The notes beneath the pieces were generated by a model that searched no databases, was not told where the DNA came from, and saw only the letters and a program-made list of their open reading frames with translations. DNA of 64,000 bases from positions 248,001 through 312,000 of the forward strand of contig CAVZZN010000002.1 in NCBI GenBank assembly GCA_963779805.1, read 5' to 3'. This DNA is from CAIWHR01 sp963779805. Lineage in GTDB: Bacteria; Pseudomonadota; Gammaproteobacteria; Burkholderiales; Casimicrobiaceae. Positions 56,627 through 64,000 of this stretch are shown piece by piece. The position numbers were made by a program, and so were the translations under genes. How positions within the stretch are numbered: position 1 is the first letter of the stretch; the number at the start of each line of letters is the position of its first letter.

Positions 56627-57268
56627 ATGAAGCTCTACGACTACCATCGTTCATCCGCGGCGTATCGCGTGCGCATCGCGCTCGCGATGAAGGGCCTTGC
56701 CCCCGAGCGCGTGTTCATCCATTTGCGCAAGGGCCATCAGCGCGGCGAGGACTACCTCTCGCTCAATCCGCAGGGTCTCGTCCCGGCGCTGGTGACCGAC
56801 GCCGGCGACGTGCTCACCCAGTCGCTCGCGATCATCGAGTGGCTCGACGAGACGTATCCCGAGCCGGTGCTGCTGCCGCGCGATCCGCTGGGGCGGGCGC
56901 GGGTGCGCAGCATCGCGCTTGCGATAGCTTGCGACATCCATCCGATCGACAACCTGCGCGTGCTGCAGTACCTCACGGGGACGCTCGGCTGCTCCGATGC
57001 GCAGCGCGACGGCTGGTATCGCTACTGGATCGACACCGGCCTCGAGGCGCTCGAGAAGAAGCTTGCGAGCGATCTCGCGACGGGTCGGTTCTGCCATGGC
57101 GACACGCCTACGCTCGCGGACATCCTGCTCGTGCCGCAGCTCGCGAATGGCCGGCGGGTCAACATGGACCTGTCGCCGTATCCCACGTTGTTGCGCATCG
57201 AGGCCGCATGCCAGGCGCTGCCCGCGTTCGCGAGCGCTGCGCCGGCGAAGCAGCCGGACGCCGATTGA
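56627..57268 (+). CDS. maiA: Maleylacetoacetate isomerase (zeta-class glutathione transferase)
   Basis: MaiA isomerises maleylacetoacetate or maleylpyruvate with glutathione. The 213-residue protein has the zeta-class signature SSAAYRVRIALAMKGL (residues 9-24) with the catalytic Ser-Ser, then LNPQGLVPALVTDAGDVLTQSLAIIEWLDETYP and DIHPIDNLRVLQYL in the C-terminal domain. It is 16 bases after gcdH, so probably cotranscribed. Neither gentisate nor homogentisate dioxygenase nor fumarylacetoacetase genes are nearby, so its substrate here is open. Confidence 0.92.
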   Translation: MKLYDYHRSSAAYRVRIALAMKGLAPERVFIHLRKGHQRGEDYLSLNPQGLVPALVTDAGDVLTQSLAIIEWLDETYPEPVLLPRDPLGRARVRSIALAIACDIHPIDNLRVLQYLTGTLGCSDAQRDGWYRYWIDTGLEALEKKLASDLATGRFCHGDTPTLADILLVPQLANGRRVNMDLSPYPTLLRIEAACQALPAFASAAPAKQPDAD

Positions 57269-57288
57269 CGCGCGCCGCACGTCGTCCA

Positions 57289-58131
57289 ATGACCGACGAG
57301 GAAGTCGAGCGCGGGTACAACAATCGCGCTGCGGTGCCCGACTACGCGGACTGGTTCGCGCGCTGGGCGAAGACCTCGGCCGAGGTGCGATCCGGGCTCG
57401 GAGCGCAGGTGGACGTGCGCTACGGACCCAATCCCAAGCAGACGATGGACATCTTCGTGCCAGCCGGGAAGGCGCACGGCACGTTCGTGTTCATTCACGG
57501 CGGCTACTGGCGCGCGCTCGACAAGTCGGAGCACGGCTTCGTCGCGCCGGTGTTCGTCGACGCGGGCTACGCCGTCGCGGTGGTGAACTACGATCTTTGC
57601 CCTGACGTGACGATCGACACCATCGTCGACGAGTGCCGGCACGCGGTGGCGTGGATCGGGCGCGACGGCGCGGCGCACGGCCTCGCGCCGTCGCGACTGG
57701 TCGTCGGGGGGCATTCCGCCGGGGGACACCTCGCGGCCATGCTGCACGTGACCGACTGGAACGCGATCGGCGTCGCGCCTCCCGCAATCGCGGGCGCGGT
57801 ATCGATTTCCGGCGTGCACGATCTCACCCCGATGCTGCAGTTCTCGTACAACGCCGACTTGCGCCTCACGCAAGCCGACGCGTTGCGACTCTCGCCGATC
57901 CAGTACCGGCCGACCACGGCGGCGCCGGTGCTGGTCGTCGCCGGCGCGCAGGAAACGTCCGAGTTCCTGCGCCAGGCGCGCCTGCTGTGGGATGCCTGGC
58001 CGCAGCACCGCCCGCGCGGCGCGCGCGACCTGCTCGTGGTCCCCGACCGCCACCACTTCAGCGTCGTCGCGGATTACGGCGATCCGCACAGCGACCTGAC
58101 CCGCCAGACTCTCGCCCTGTTCCACCCCTGA
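57289..58131 (+). CDS. Alpha/beta hydrolase, kynurenine formamidase-like
   Basis: The 280-residue product has the alpha/beta hydrolase fold with the oxyanion-hole motif GTFVFIHGGYWRALDKSEH and the nucleophile elbow VGGHSAGGHLAAML (Gly-His-Ser-Ala-Gly). Late residues DRHHFSVVADYGDP carry the probable catalytic histidine. The start MTDEEVERGYNNRAAVPDY is characteristic of the kynurenine formamidase/arylformamidase group, which hydrolyses N-formylkynurenine. Twenty bases separate it from maiA. If correct, it would feed anthranilate from tryptophan into the upstream cluster, but kynureninase and tryptophan dioxygenase genes are not in the window. Confidence 0.83.
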   Translation: MTDEEVERGYNNRAAVPDYADWFARWAKTSAEVRSGLGAQVDVRYGPNPKQTMDIFVPAGKAHGTFVFIHGGYWRALDKSEHGFVAPVFVDAGYAVAVVNYDLCPDVTIDTIVDECRHAVAWIGRDGAAHGLAPSRLVVGGHSAGGHLAAMLHVTDWNAIGVAPPAIAGAVSISGVHDLTPMLQFSYNADLRLTQADALRLSPIQYRPTTAAPVLVVAGAQETSEFLRQARLLWDAWPQHRPRGARDLLVVPDRHHFSVVADYGDPHSDLTRQTLALFHP

Positions 58132-58184
58132 CGCCGCCGTGACCCTGGAGAAGACCCAGGGTGAGGGGTGGGACGCCACCGCGC

Positions 58185-58236
58185 TTGACAACTGACCGAC
58201 GGTCACTTAACGTCCCGGCCAAATGACCGCGGGTCA
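58185..58236 (+). promoter_or_regulatory. tetR promoter with two TetR operators
   Basis: TTGACA (58185-58190) and TTAACG (58207-58212) are spaced by 16 bases. TGACCGACGGTCA (58193-58205) lies between them, and TGACCGCGGGTCA (58224-58236) lies downstream, 31 bases centre to centre. Both are 13-base palindromes of the form TGACC-N3-GGTCA. Placement inside the promoter and just ahead of tetR strongly suggests autorepression. Confidence 0.82.
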
Positions 58237-58253
58237 GTTGATAGGGGCGCAGC

Positions 58254-58892
58254 ATGGCGATCCGGCAACGGGCAGTTCAGGCGGAAGACAAGCACGAGCG
58301 GCATACCGCGATCCTCGACGCGGCCGAGCGACTTCTCTCCGAAGCGCCCGACCGGCTGGCGAGCATGGCGGACGTGGCCGACGCGGCCGGGCTCGCCAAG
58401 GGCACCGTTTACCTCTACTTCCCGAGCAAGGAAGAGCTCTATCTCGCGTTGCACGAGCGCAACGTCGACGCGTTCTTTCGCGACGTGATCGCGAAGGTCG
58501 AAGCGGCGAGCCCGGTCACGATCGCCGACATGCAGGGCTTCACCGCGCGGCACATGATCGAGCCGCCGCTCTTCCTGCCCCTTGCGGCACGTTGCTTCGG
58601 GTTGATGGCGCACAGCGTGTCGCCCGAAGCCGCACTCGCATTCAAGCAACGCATGATGACCCGGCTGCAGCGCGCGGGCGCCGGCCTCGAGCGTCACTTC
58701 CCGCAACTCGGCGACGGCGGCGGCGTCGCCCTCCTGCGCCGCAGCTACGCGCTCATCATCGGCCTCTGGCAGGTCTCGGCCGAAGCCTGCCCGCTCGAAG
58801 GCCGGGGGGCGCTGCTGGCGCGGCCTTATGCGCAGGATCTCGCCCAGGCGCTCGACGCGCTCTGGCGTGGCAGCATCGGAGACGCGCCGTGA
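58254..58892 (+). CDS. TetR-family transcriptional regulator
   Basis: The 212-residue protein has the TetR helix-turn-helix in the N-terminal third: HTAILDAAERLLSEAPDRLASMADVADAAGLAKGTVYLYFPSKEELYLALHE. The ligand-binding domain follows (MIEPPLFLPLAARCFGLMAHSVSPEAALAFKQR). It is preceded by a promoter carrying two palindromic operators, so it probably represses itself. No efflux pump is adjacent; its other targets and ligand are unknown. It could sense an acyl- or aryl-CoA from the neighbouring pathway, which is inference. Confidence 0.93.
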   Translation: MAIRQRAVQAEDKHERHTAILDAAERLLSEAPDRLASMADVADAAGLAKGTVYLYFPSKEELYLALHERNVDAFFRDVIAKVEAASPVTIADMQGFTARHMIEPPLFLPLAARCFGLMAHSVSPEAALAFKQRMMTRLQRAGAGLERHFPQLGDGGGVALLRRSYALIIGLWQVSAEACPLEGRGALLARPYAQDLAQALDALWRGSIGDAP

Positions 58893-58960
58893 ACGCGAAG
58901 GGTCGCGTCGAGCGCGAATGCCGGAGTGGTGAACCCGTCACGGCCATGCCTCGGCCGCGG

Positions 58961-58966
58961 TAGAAT
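58961..58966 (+). promoter_or_regulatory. ribBA -10 element
   Basis: TAGAAT in GCGGTAGAATGCACC, 22 bases upstream of the ribBA ATG. There is too little leader for an FMN riboswitch. Confidence 0.6.
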
Positions 58967-58987
58967 GCACCCTCGCCGCCGGCCGCC

Positions 58988-60100
58988 ATGTCCCCCGCCA
59001 TCAGCCCCATCAGCGACATCATCGCCGACATCAAGGACGGCCGCATGGTCGTGCTCGTCGACGAGGAGGATCGCGAGAACGAAGGCGACCTCGTGCTCGC
59101 GGCCGAGTTCGTCACGCCCGAGACGATCAACTTCATGGCGCGGTACGGGCGCGGCCTCATCTGCCTCACGCTGACCGAGGAGCGCTGCCGCCAGCTCGAG
59201 CTGCCGCTCATGGTGGCCTCGAACCGCTCGGTCCACGGCACCAACTTCACCGTGTCGATCGAGGCCGCGGAGGGCGTGTCCACCGGCATCTCCGCCGCCG
59301 ATCGCGCGCGCACGGTGCAGGCCGCCGTGGCGCCGCGCGCGAAGCCTTCCGACATCGTGCAGCCGGGCCACATCTTCCCGCTCATGGCGCAGCCGGGCGG
59401 GGTGCTGTCGCGCGCCGGGCATACGGAAGCGGGCTGCGATCTCGCGGGGTTGGCGGGCGTCACGCCCGCCGCGGTGATCTGCGAGATCCTGAAGGACGAC
59501 GGCACGATGGCGCGCCTGCCGGATCTGGTCAATTTCGCGGCGACGCACGGGCTGAAGATCGGCGCGATCGCCGATCTCATCCATTACCGGGCGCGCACCG
59601 AGCGCCTGATCGAGCGCGTCGGCGAACGGCCGCTCGCGACGCCGCACGGCACGTTCCGCCTGGTGGTGTATCGCGACAAGCTCACGGACGCGACGCACCT
59701 CGCGCTCGCGCGCGGGCCGATCGGTCCCGACAGCGAGACGCTCGTGCGCGTGCACGAGCCGGTCTCGGTGATGGATCTGCTCGACAGCGACAACGCCACC
59801 CACTCCTGGAACATCGCGACCGCGCTCTCCACGATCGACGAGGCGGGCCGGGGCGTGCTCGTGCTGCTGCATCGGCCCGAGACGGCGCAGGAGCTGCGCC
59901 GGCGCGCGATGGGCACCGAGCAGCCGATCAACGCCAAGATGGACCTGCGCAACTACGGCATCGGCGCGCAGATCCTGCGCGATCTCAACGTCGGCCGGAT
60001 GCGCCTGATGGCGCGCCCGCGGAAGATGCCGAGCATGACCGGCTTCGATCTCGAGGTCACCGGATTCTACGAGCAGCCGCCTGCCAGGGCGGCGACCTGA
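58988..60100 (+). CDS. ribBA: 3,4-dihydroxy-2-butanone 4-phosphate synthase with degenerate GTP cyclohydrolase II domain
   Basis: The N-terminal 200 residues form a RibB domain that makes the four-carbon unit of riboflavin from ribulose 5-phosphate. They include VDEEDRENEGDLVLAAEFVTPE, ARYGRGLICLTLT and SRAGHTEAGCDLAGLAGVTPAAVICEIL. The C-terminal half is a GTP cyclohydrolase II-like domain, but the zinc-binding cysteines of CLTGDVFGSLRCDC are absent. The corresponding stretch reads VRVHEPVSVMDLLDSDNATHSWNIA. The domain is therefore probably not catalytic for GTP, and a separate RibA must exist elsewhere. Degenerate RibBA forms are known in proteobacteria. It is followed by ribH. Confidence 0.93.
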   Translation: MSPAISPISDIIADIKDGRMVVLVDEEDRENEGDLVLAAEFVTPETINFMARYGRGLICLTLTEERCRQLELPLMVASNRSVHGTNFTVSIEAAEGVSTGISAADRARTVQAAVAPRAKPSDIVQPGHIFPLMAQPGGVLSRAGHTEAGCDLAGLAGVTPAAVICEILKDDGTMARLPDLVNFAATHGLKIGAIADLIHYRARTERLIERVGERPLATPHGTFRLVVYRDKLTDATHLALARGPIGPDSETLVRVHEPVSVMDLLDSDNATHSWNIATALSTIDEAGRGVLVLLHRPETAQELRRRAMGTEQPINAKMDLRNYGIGAQILRDLNVGRMRLMARPRKMPSMTGFDLEVTGFYEQPPARAAT

Positions 60101-60153
60101 CGCTTCAGCCGTCGCGCGACGGCGCTCCCGCTGCGAACCGCCGTTCTTCCGCC

Positions 60154-60619
60154 ATGCCCATCCATCGCATCGCTCCCAACGTGTCCGGCGCCGGCCGCCG
60201 CGTGGCCATCGTGCAGTCGCGCTTCAATCCGGCCATCGGCGAACGGTCTTCTCGCCGGCGCCTTGCGCGCACTGCGCGAGGCGAAAGTGCGCGACGAGGA
60301 CGTGCTCGTGGTCACGGTGCCCGGCGCGCTCGAGACGCCGCTCGCGCTGCAGCACATCGCGCAGTCCGGCGACTACGACGCGCTCGTCGCGCTCGGCGCG
60401 GTGGTGCGCGGCGAGACCTATCACTTCGAGATCGTGGCCAACGAATCGGCGCGCGGCGTCGCGAACGTCTCGCTCCAGTGCGGCGTTCCGATCGGCAACG
60501 GCATTCTCACGACGGACACCGACGAGCAGGCGCTCGCGCGCGCCGAGACCAAGGGCTACGAGGCCGTGCAGGCCGCGCTCGAGCTCGCCAACCTGATGGA
60601 AGCGATCGATGAGGAGTAG
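60154..60619 (+). CDS. ribH: 6,7-dimethyl-8-ribityllumazine synthase (frame break near 60244)
   Basis: RibH condenses the RibB product with the pyrimidine to form lumazine, the substrate of RibE. It starts MPIHRIAPNVSGAGRRVAIV, then QSRFNPAIGE. The frame changes at about 60244, where removing one C gives GLLAGALRALREAKVRDED. The rest is intact: VVTVPGALETPLALQHIA, and GAVVRGETYHFEIVANESARG with the catalytic histidine. The corrected product is 154 residues. Its end overlaps nusB by 11 bases, as in the usual ribH-nusB pair. Confidence 0.94.
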
Positions 60620-61067
60620 CCCGCGCCGCAGGGCCCGCGAGCTCGTGCTGCAGGGCCTGTACCAGCGGCAGCTTTCCGGCAACGCGGGCGAGGCGATCCG
60701 CACCCAGCTCGCGGAATCGACCGGTTACGCGAAGGCGGACGCCGACTTCTTCGGCGAGATGTGGGCGGGTGTCACGGGCGGCTACGACGCGTTGCTCGAG
60801 CGCCTCGCACCGTATCTCGACCGCAAGCCCGCCGAGCTCTCGCCCATCGAGCGCGGCATCCTCGCCATCGGCGCGTGGGAGCTCATGCATCGGCTCGACA
60901 TTCCGTATCGCGTGGTGATCAACGAGGCGGTCGAGCTCGCCAAGTCGTACGGCGGCACCGACGGCCACAAGTTCGTGAACGGCGTGCTCGACAAGCTCGC
61001 CGCAGCCGTTCGCTCCGACGAGATCCGCGTGCAGGCGGCCGAGCGCACGCCCCGTGCTGCCGGCTGA
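60609..61067 (+). CDS. nusB: Transcription antitermination protein NusB
   Basis: NusB binds boxA RNA with NusE (S10) and supports rRNA antitermination. The 152-residue product begins MRSSPRRRARELVLQGLYQRQLSG. It contains ADADFFGEMWAGVTGGYDALL and ELSPIERGILAIGAWELMHRLDIPYRVVINEAVELAKSYGGTDGHKFVNGVLDKLA, all classical. The start overlaps ribH. thiL follows after 105 bases, with a promoter of its own in the gap. Confidence 0.97.
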   Translation: MRSSPRRRARELVLQGLYQRQLSGNAGEAIRTQLAESTGYAKADADFFGEMWAGVTGGYDALLERLAPYLDRKPAELSPIERGILAIGAWELMHRLDIPYRVVINEAVELAKSYGGTDGHKFVNGVLDKLAAAVRSDEIRVQAAERTPRAAG

Positions 61068-61160
61068 TCGTCGGCCGCGGATGCCGCCGCGCTGATCGAC
61101 ACCCGCCTGCGGCCGCCGGATCGCCCGGCCCCGCGTCGGGCCCCAGCCGCAGCGCTTCTC

Positions 61161-61166
61161 TATAAT
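61161..61166 (+). promoter_or_regulatory. thiL -10 element, implying a leaderless transcript
   Basis: A perfect TATAAT in TTCTCTATAATCCCC, ending only 6 bases before the thiL GTG at 61173. The predicted transcription start is at or next to the GTG. There is no room for a ribosome binding site. Confidence 0.65.
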
Positions 61167-61172
61167 CCCCGC

Positions 61173-62151
61173 GTGAACGAGTTCGAGCTCATCGAGCGTT
61201 TCTTCACGCGCGCGCCGCGCGATGCCTCCGTTCATCTCGGCGTCGGCGACGACGCCGCGCTGCTCGCGCCCGACCCCGGGGCACGAGATCGTCGCGTCGG
61301 TGGACATGCTCGTCGCGGGACGCCATTTCCTGCCCGATGCCGATCCGGAGCGGCTCGGCCACAAGACGCTCGCGGTGAATCTTTCCGACATGGCCGCGAT
61401 GGGCGCGCGGCCGCGCTGGGCGCTGCTCGCCGGCGCGCTGCCGGCAGCCGATCGCGGCTTGGCTCGGCGCGTTCGCGCGCGGCTTCTTCGCGTCTCGCCG
61501 ACGCGCACGGCGTCGACGTCGTCGGCGGCGACACCACGCGCGGTCCGCTCAACCTGTGCGTCACGATCCTCGGCGAGGTGCCGACCGGATCGGCGCTGTT
61601 GCGCAGCGGCGCACGCGTCGGCGACGACATCTACGTCTCGGGCACGCTGGGCGACGCGGCGCTCGCGGTCGAGATGCTGGCCGGACGCACGAGCGTCGAG
61701 AGCGACGTGCGCGCCGCGCTGCAGGAACGCCTGGACCGGCCGCAGCCGCGCGTTGCGCTCGGGCTCGCGTTGCGCGGCGTCGCGCATGCCGCGCTCGACA
61801 TCTCCGATGGTCTCGTCGGCGATCTTGGCCACATCCTCGAGCGCTCGCACGTCGGCGCACGCATCGAGCTCGCGCGCGTGCCGCGCTCGCCCACCCTCGA
61901 CGCCAAGCTGCACGCGACGGAGCGCGCGCTCGCGTTGCGCTGCCTGCTCGCCGGTGGCGACGACTACGAGCTGTGCTTCACCGCAGCGGTCGGGCAGCGC
62001 GCGCGCATCGACGCAGATCGGCGCCGCGCTCGGTGTTGCGCTCACGCGCATCGGCGCGATCGAGCCCGGAGGCGCGCTCGCGATCGACGACGAGGGCGGG
62101 CAGCCCCTTGCCGCGCTGCCGCGATCGTTCGATCACTTCGCGACGCCATGA
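61173..62151 (+). CDS. thiL: Thiamine-monophosphate kinase (four frame breaks)
   Basis: ThiL phosphorylates thiamine monophosphate to the active diphosphate. The pieces are unmistakable but lie in successive frames: MNEFELIERFFTRAPRDASVHLGVGDDAALL; HEIVASVDMLVAGRHFLPDADPERLGHKTLAVNLSDMAAMGA; WLGAFARGFFAS; LADAHGVDVVGGDTTRGPLNLCVTILGEVP through GGDDYELCFTA; and IGAALGVALTRIGAIEPGGAL to the stop. Removing one base near 61279, 61458, 61496 and 62020 restores a protein of about 325 residues. GTG is the likely start. It is followed by pgpA, as in many proteobacteria. If the breaks were real the gene would be dead, which is unlikely for a thiamine pathway gene. Confidence 0.9.
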
Positions 62152-62182
62152 CGCCGGCGTCGTTCGATCCGTCCGCCACGCC

Positions 62183-62671
62183 ATGAAAGGCGCGCCGCCG
62201 CCCCGCGGCTTCCTGCTTTCGCATCCGGCGCACTTCTATGCCCTCGGGTTCGGAACCGGCCTTGCACCCTTCGCACCGGGTACGTTCGGCACGCTCGTCG
62301 CGATCCCGATCGCGCTCTCGCTGTGGCGACACGCGGGGGATGCGGCGTACCTCGCCGTGCTCGCGGCCCTGGCGCTGATCGGCGTGTGGGCGGCGGAGGT
62401 CACGGGCCGCGATCTCGCCACCGCGGATCACGGCGCGATCGTGTGCGACGAGTTCGTCGCCTTCCTGCTCGTGCTCTTTTTCGTGGGACCGGACGTCGGC
62501 GGGATCGTCGCCGCGTTCGTGCTGTTCCGCCTGTTCGACATCGTCAAGCCGCCGCCCATCCGGTCGCTCGACGCGACGTGGAAGAACGGGTGGGGCGTGA
62601 TGATGGACGACCTTCTCGCCGCGGGTTATGCGCTCCTCGTGCTCGCGGTGTGGCGCTGGGCGGTGCGATGA
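62183..62671 (+). CDS. pgpA: Phosphatidylglycerophosphatase A
   Basis: PgpA dephosphorylates phosphatidylglycerol phosphate in the inner membrane. The 162-residue product has four predicted membrane segments. Conserved motifs are FGTGLAPFAPGTFGTLVAIP, HGAIVCDEFVAFLLVLFF (with the acidic active-site pair), and LFDIVKPPPIRSLDATWKNGWGVMMDDLLAAGYA. The ATG at 62183 gives MKGAPPPRGFLLSHPAHFYALGFGTG. It lies 31 bases after thiL and its stop overlaps the next gene, so the three form a unit. Confidence 0.95.
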   Translation: MKGAPPPRGFLLSHPAHFYALGFGTGLAPFAPGTFGTLVAIPIALSLWRHAGDAAYLAVLAALALIGVWAAEVTGRDLATADHGAIVCDEFVAFLLVLFFVGPDVGGIVAAFVLFRLFDIVKPPPIRSLDATWKNGWGVMMDDLLAAGYALLVLAVWRWAVR

Positions 62672-63454
62672 GCGCGCGCGCGAGATCGCCCGCGCACGTC
62701 GCGCCGGAGCGCATCGAGGAAGCGAGCCTCAACGCCCTGCAGACGCAGCGCCAGCTCTTCTACGACGGCTGGCTGCTGCGCGTGTCGCCGGGCTCGGCCA
62801 AGCGGGCGCGCAGCGTGAGCGCGCATTTCGGGTCCACGCTGCCGCTGCCGGAGAAGATCGCGCACTGCGAGGACGTGTACGCGCGCTGCGGCCTGCCCAC
62901 GCTGTTTCGCATCACGCCGTTCTCGCAGCCGTCCGGATTGCCGGACGCGCTGCGCGCACGCGGCTACGTGGAGTTCGGCACGACGCTCGTGCAGACGCTT
63001 TCGCTCGCGCGAGCCCCGCACGAGCTGCCCGCGAACCGGCGCTGCGGTCACGCGCGCGGTGGACGTGATCGAGTTCGTCGATGCCCTTGCGCAGATGCGC
63101 GGCTCGACGGAGGTGCAGCGCGACGCGTTGCTCGAGCGCATGCAGTCCTCGCCGCTCGAGAGCCACTACGTCGTGGTGGAGCACGGTCGCAATGTCGTGT
63201 GCACCGCGCAGATCGCAACGGACGGCGGCATCGCCGGCGTGTTCGACGTCGTCACGGCGCCTCACGCGCGAGGTCGCGGTCATGCGTCGCGCGCGATGTC
63301 GCGACTGCTGGCGTGGGCCTGGGGCCATGCGCTCGACGTCGCGTATCTGCAGGTGACCGCGGACAACGCGCCCGCCCTCGCCGTGTACCGGAAGTTCGGG
63401 TTCGCCACGCTCTACACCTATCGCTACTTCGGGCCGCCGGGGCGGTGCGCATGA
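62668..63454 (+). CDS. GNAT-family N-acetyltransferase (frame break near 63040)
   Basis: This appears to be a roughly 261-residue acetyltransferase of the GNAT superfamily. The N-terminal half begins MSARARSPAHVAPERIEEASLNALQTQRQLFYDGWLLRVSPGSAKRARSV, with SQPSGLPDALRARGYVEFGTTLVQTL, characteristic of the two-domain GNATs found next to pgpA and cinA. The frame shifts once near 63040. The second half, AVDVIEFVDALAQMRG, VFDVVTAPHARGRGHASRAM and DNAPALAVYRKFGFATLYTYRYF, carries the acetyl-CoA-binding loop (RGRGHA). The start overlaps pgpA, and the stop overlaps the cinA start. The substrate is unknown. Confidence 0.85.
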
Positions 63455-63972
63455 CGCCCTCCGACAGCGTGCCGCCCGACGCGCCGGCGCTCGCAGCCGC
63501 GCTGGGCCGCGCGCTCGTCGCGCAGCGGCGCATGGTGGCGACGGCGGAATCGTGCACCGGAGGACTCGTCGCCGCGGCGATGACCGTCGGTCCCGGGCAG
63601 CTCCGAGTGGTTCGAGCGCGGCTTCGTGACGTACTCCAACGATGCCAAGTGCGAGCTGCTCGACGTGACGGGCGCCACGTTGATCCTGCACGGCGCGGTC
63701 AGCGAGCCGACCGCGGCGCAGATGGCGCTCGGGCGCGCTGCGCCACTCGCACGCGCATCTCGCCGTCGCGGTGACGGGGATCGCCGGACCGGGCGGCGCG
63801 GTGCCGGGCAAGCCGGTCGGCACCGTGTGCTTCGGCTGGGCGGTGCGGCGGCGAAGCGGCGCAGACGGCGACCCACGTCTTCGCAGGGGATCGCGAGGCG
63901 GTGCGCGCGGCGAGCGTGCGCATGGCCCTGGAAGGTCTGCTGGCGCGGCTCGGCCCCGGGGCGGGCCCCTGA
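63451..63972 (+). CDS. pncC: Nicotinamide-nucleotide amidase, CinA C-terminal family (three frame breaks)
   Basis: PncC deamidates nicotinamide mononucleotide to recycle NAD. Only the CinA C-terminal domain is present, as in stand-alone PncC proteins of about 165-175 residues. The pieces are VATAESCTGGLVAAAMTVGPG; SSEWFERGFVTYSNDAKCELLDV; GALRHSHAHLAVAVTGIAGPGGAVPGKPVGTVCFGWAV; and THVFAGDREAVRAASVRMALEGLL to a TGA at 63970-63972. Single-base removals near 63599, 63737 and 63848 join them. AVTGIAGPGG is the family signature. It is the last gene visible and follows the acetyltransferase with a four-base overlap. Confidence 0.88.
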
Positions 63973-64000
63973 GCCTGGCGGGTCGGGTGCGGCGCTGCAG

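Noticed and set aside
58893..58987. FMN riboswitch ahead of ribBA
   Set aside because: The leader is only about 20 bases after the -10 and none of the conserved RFN-element sequences are present. None was seen upstream of ribD or ribE either.
61173..62151. thiL as a true pseudogene
   Set aside because: All segments are conserved across the whole length, and each break is a single added base. A gene under decay would show substitutions and deletions too.

Overview
The window is a high-GC chromosomal segment of a betaproteobacterium, most likely related to Burkholderiales. The evidence is gene neighbourhood (divergent ispB / rplU-rpmA, lptFG / pepA-holC-valS, glyA-nrdR-ribD-ribE, ribBA-ribH-nusB-thiL-pgpA) and protein character. 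The genus cannot be fixed from sequence alone. There are no rRNA or tRNA genes, insertion sequences, prophage genes or CRISPR arrays.

Layout. 0-1.6 kb: partial ispB diverging from the ribosomal protein operon rplU-rpmA. 1.7-3.9 kb: lptG and lptF (lipopolysaccharide export), diverging from pepA, holC, a low-complexity DUF2486-like gene, valS and an MFS exporter (4-11.7 kb). 11.8-14.5 kb: rlmM and a RhlE-type RNA helicase on the minus strand, diverging from typA. 16.8-20.1 kb: a DUF2891 protein, rmuC and mtfA. 20.1-24 kb: minus-strand AidB-like dehydrogenase, EamA permease, mogA-like gene and yjgA. 24.2-27.3 kb: pmbA and a PilZ-like protein. 27.5-31.2 kb: a complete TRAP transporter, with the binding-protein gene convergent to dctQM. 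31.5-35 kb: glyA-nrdR-ribD-ribE. 35-38.3 kb: a secreted beta-helix protein, a flavodoxin-like protein and mmsA. 38.4-49.2 kb: a minus-strand type IV pilus accessory operon (fimT, pilE, a gspH-like gene, pilV, pilW, pilX, pilY1, tonB-like). 49.4-58.1 kb: an aryl-CoA catabolic block (2-aminobenzoyl-CoA monooxygenase/reductase-like fusion, SDR, MarR regulator, CoA ligase, RidA-like protein, glutaryl-CoA dehydrogenase, maleylacetoacetate isomerase, kynurenine formamidase-like hydrolase), then an autoregulated TetR gene. 59-64 kb: ribBA, ribH, nusB, thiL, pgpA, an acetyltransferase and cinA/pncC.

How the genes fit together. The riboflavin genes form two blocks separated by about 24 kb of pilus and aromatic-catabolism genes. 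The catabolic block reads as a hybrid 2-aminobenzoate (anthranilate) route: CoA activation, flavin-dependent hydroxylation and reduction of the ring, enamine deamination, then dehydrogenation. A kynurenine formamidase-like gene nearby could link it to tryptophan breakdown. The pilus block supplies minor pilins and a PilY1 tip adhesin carrying an unusual stretch of 48 cysteines with ten tandem three-cysteine units.

Sequence quality. At least 14 recognisable genes are broken by frame changes. Every break I worked through is explained by single-base insertions, never a deletion (about 27 in total, nine of them in the last 4 kb). I therefore treat these genes as probably intact in the organism and give full-length extents, marking each break. 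The two genes I would most like to see re-sequenced are thiL and cinA. The most interesting items for follow-up are the PilY1 cysteine repeats, the aminobenzoyl-CoA cluster with its RidA partner, the paired TetR operators, and the intergenic TACTC-N-GAGTA repeats.
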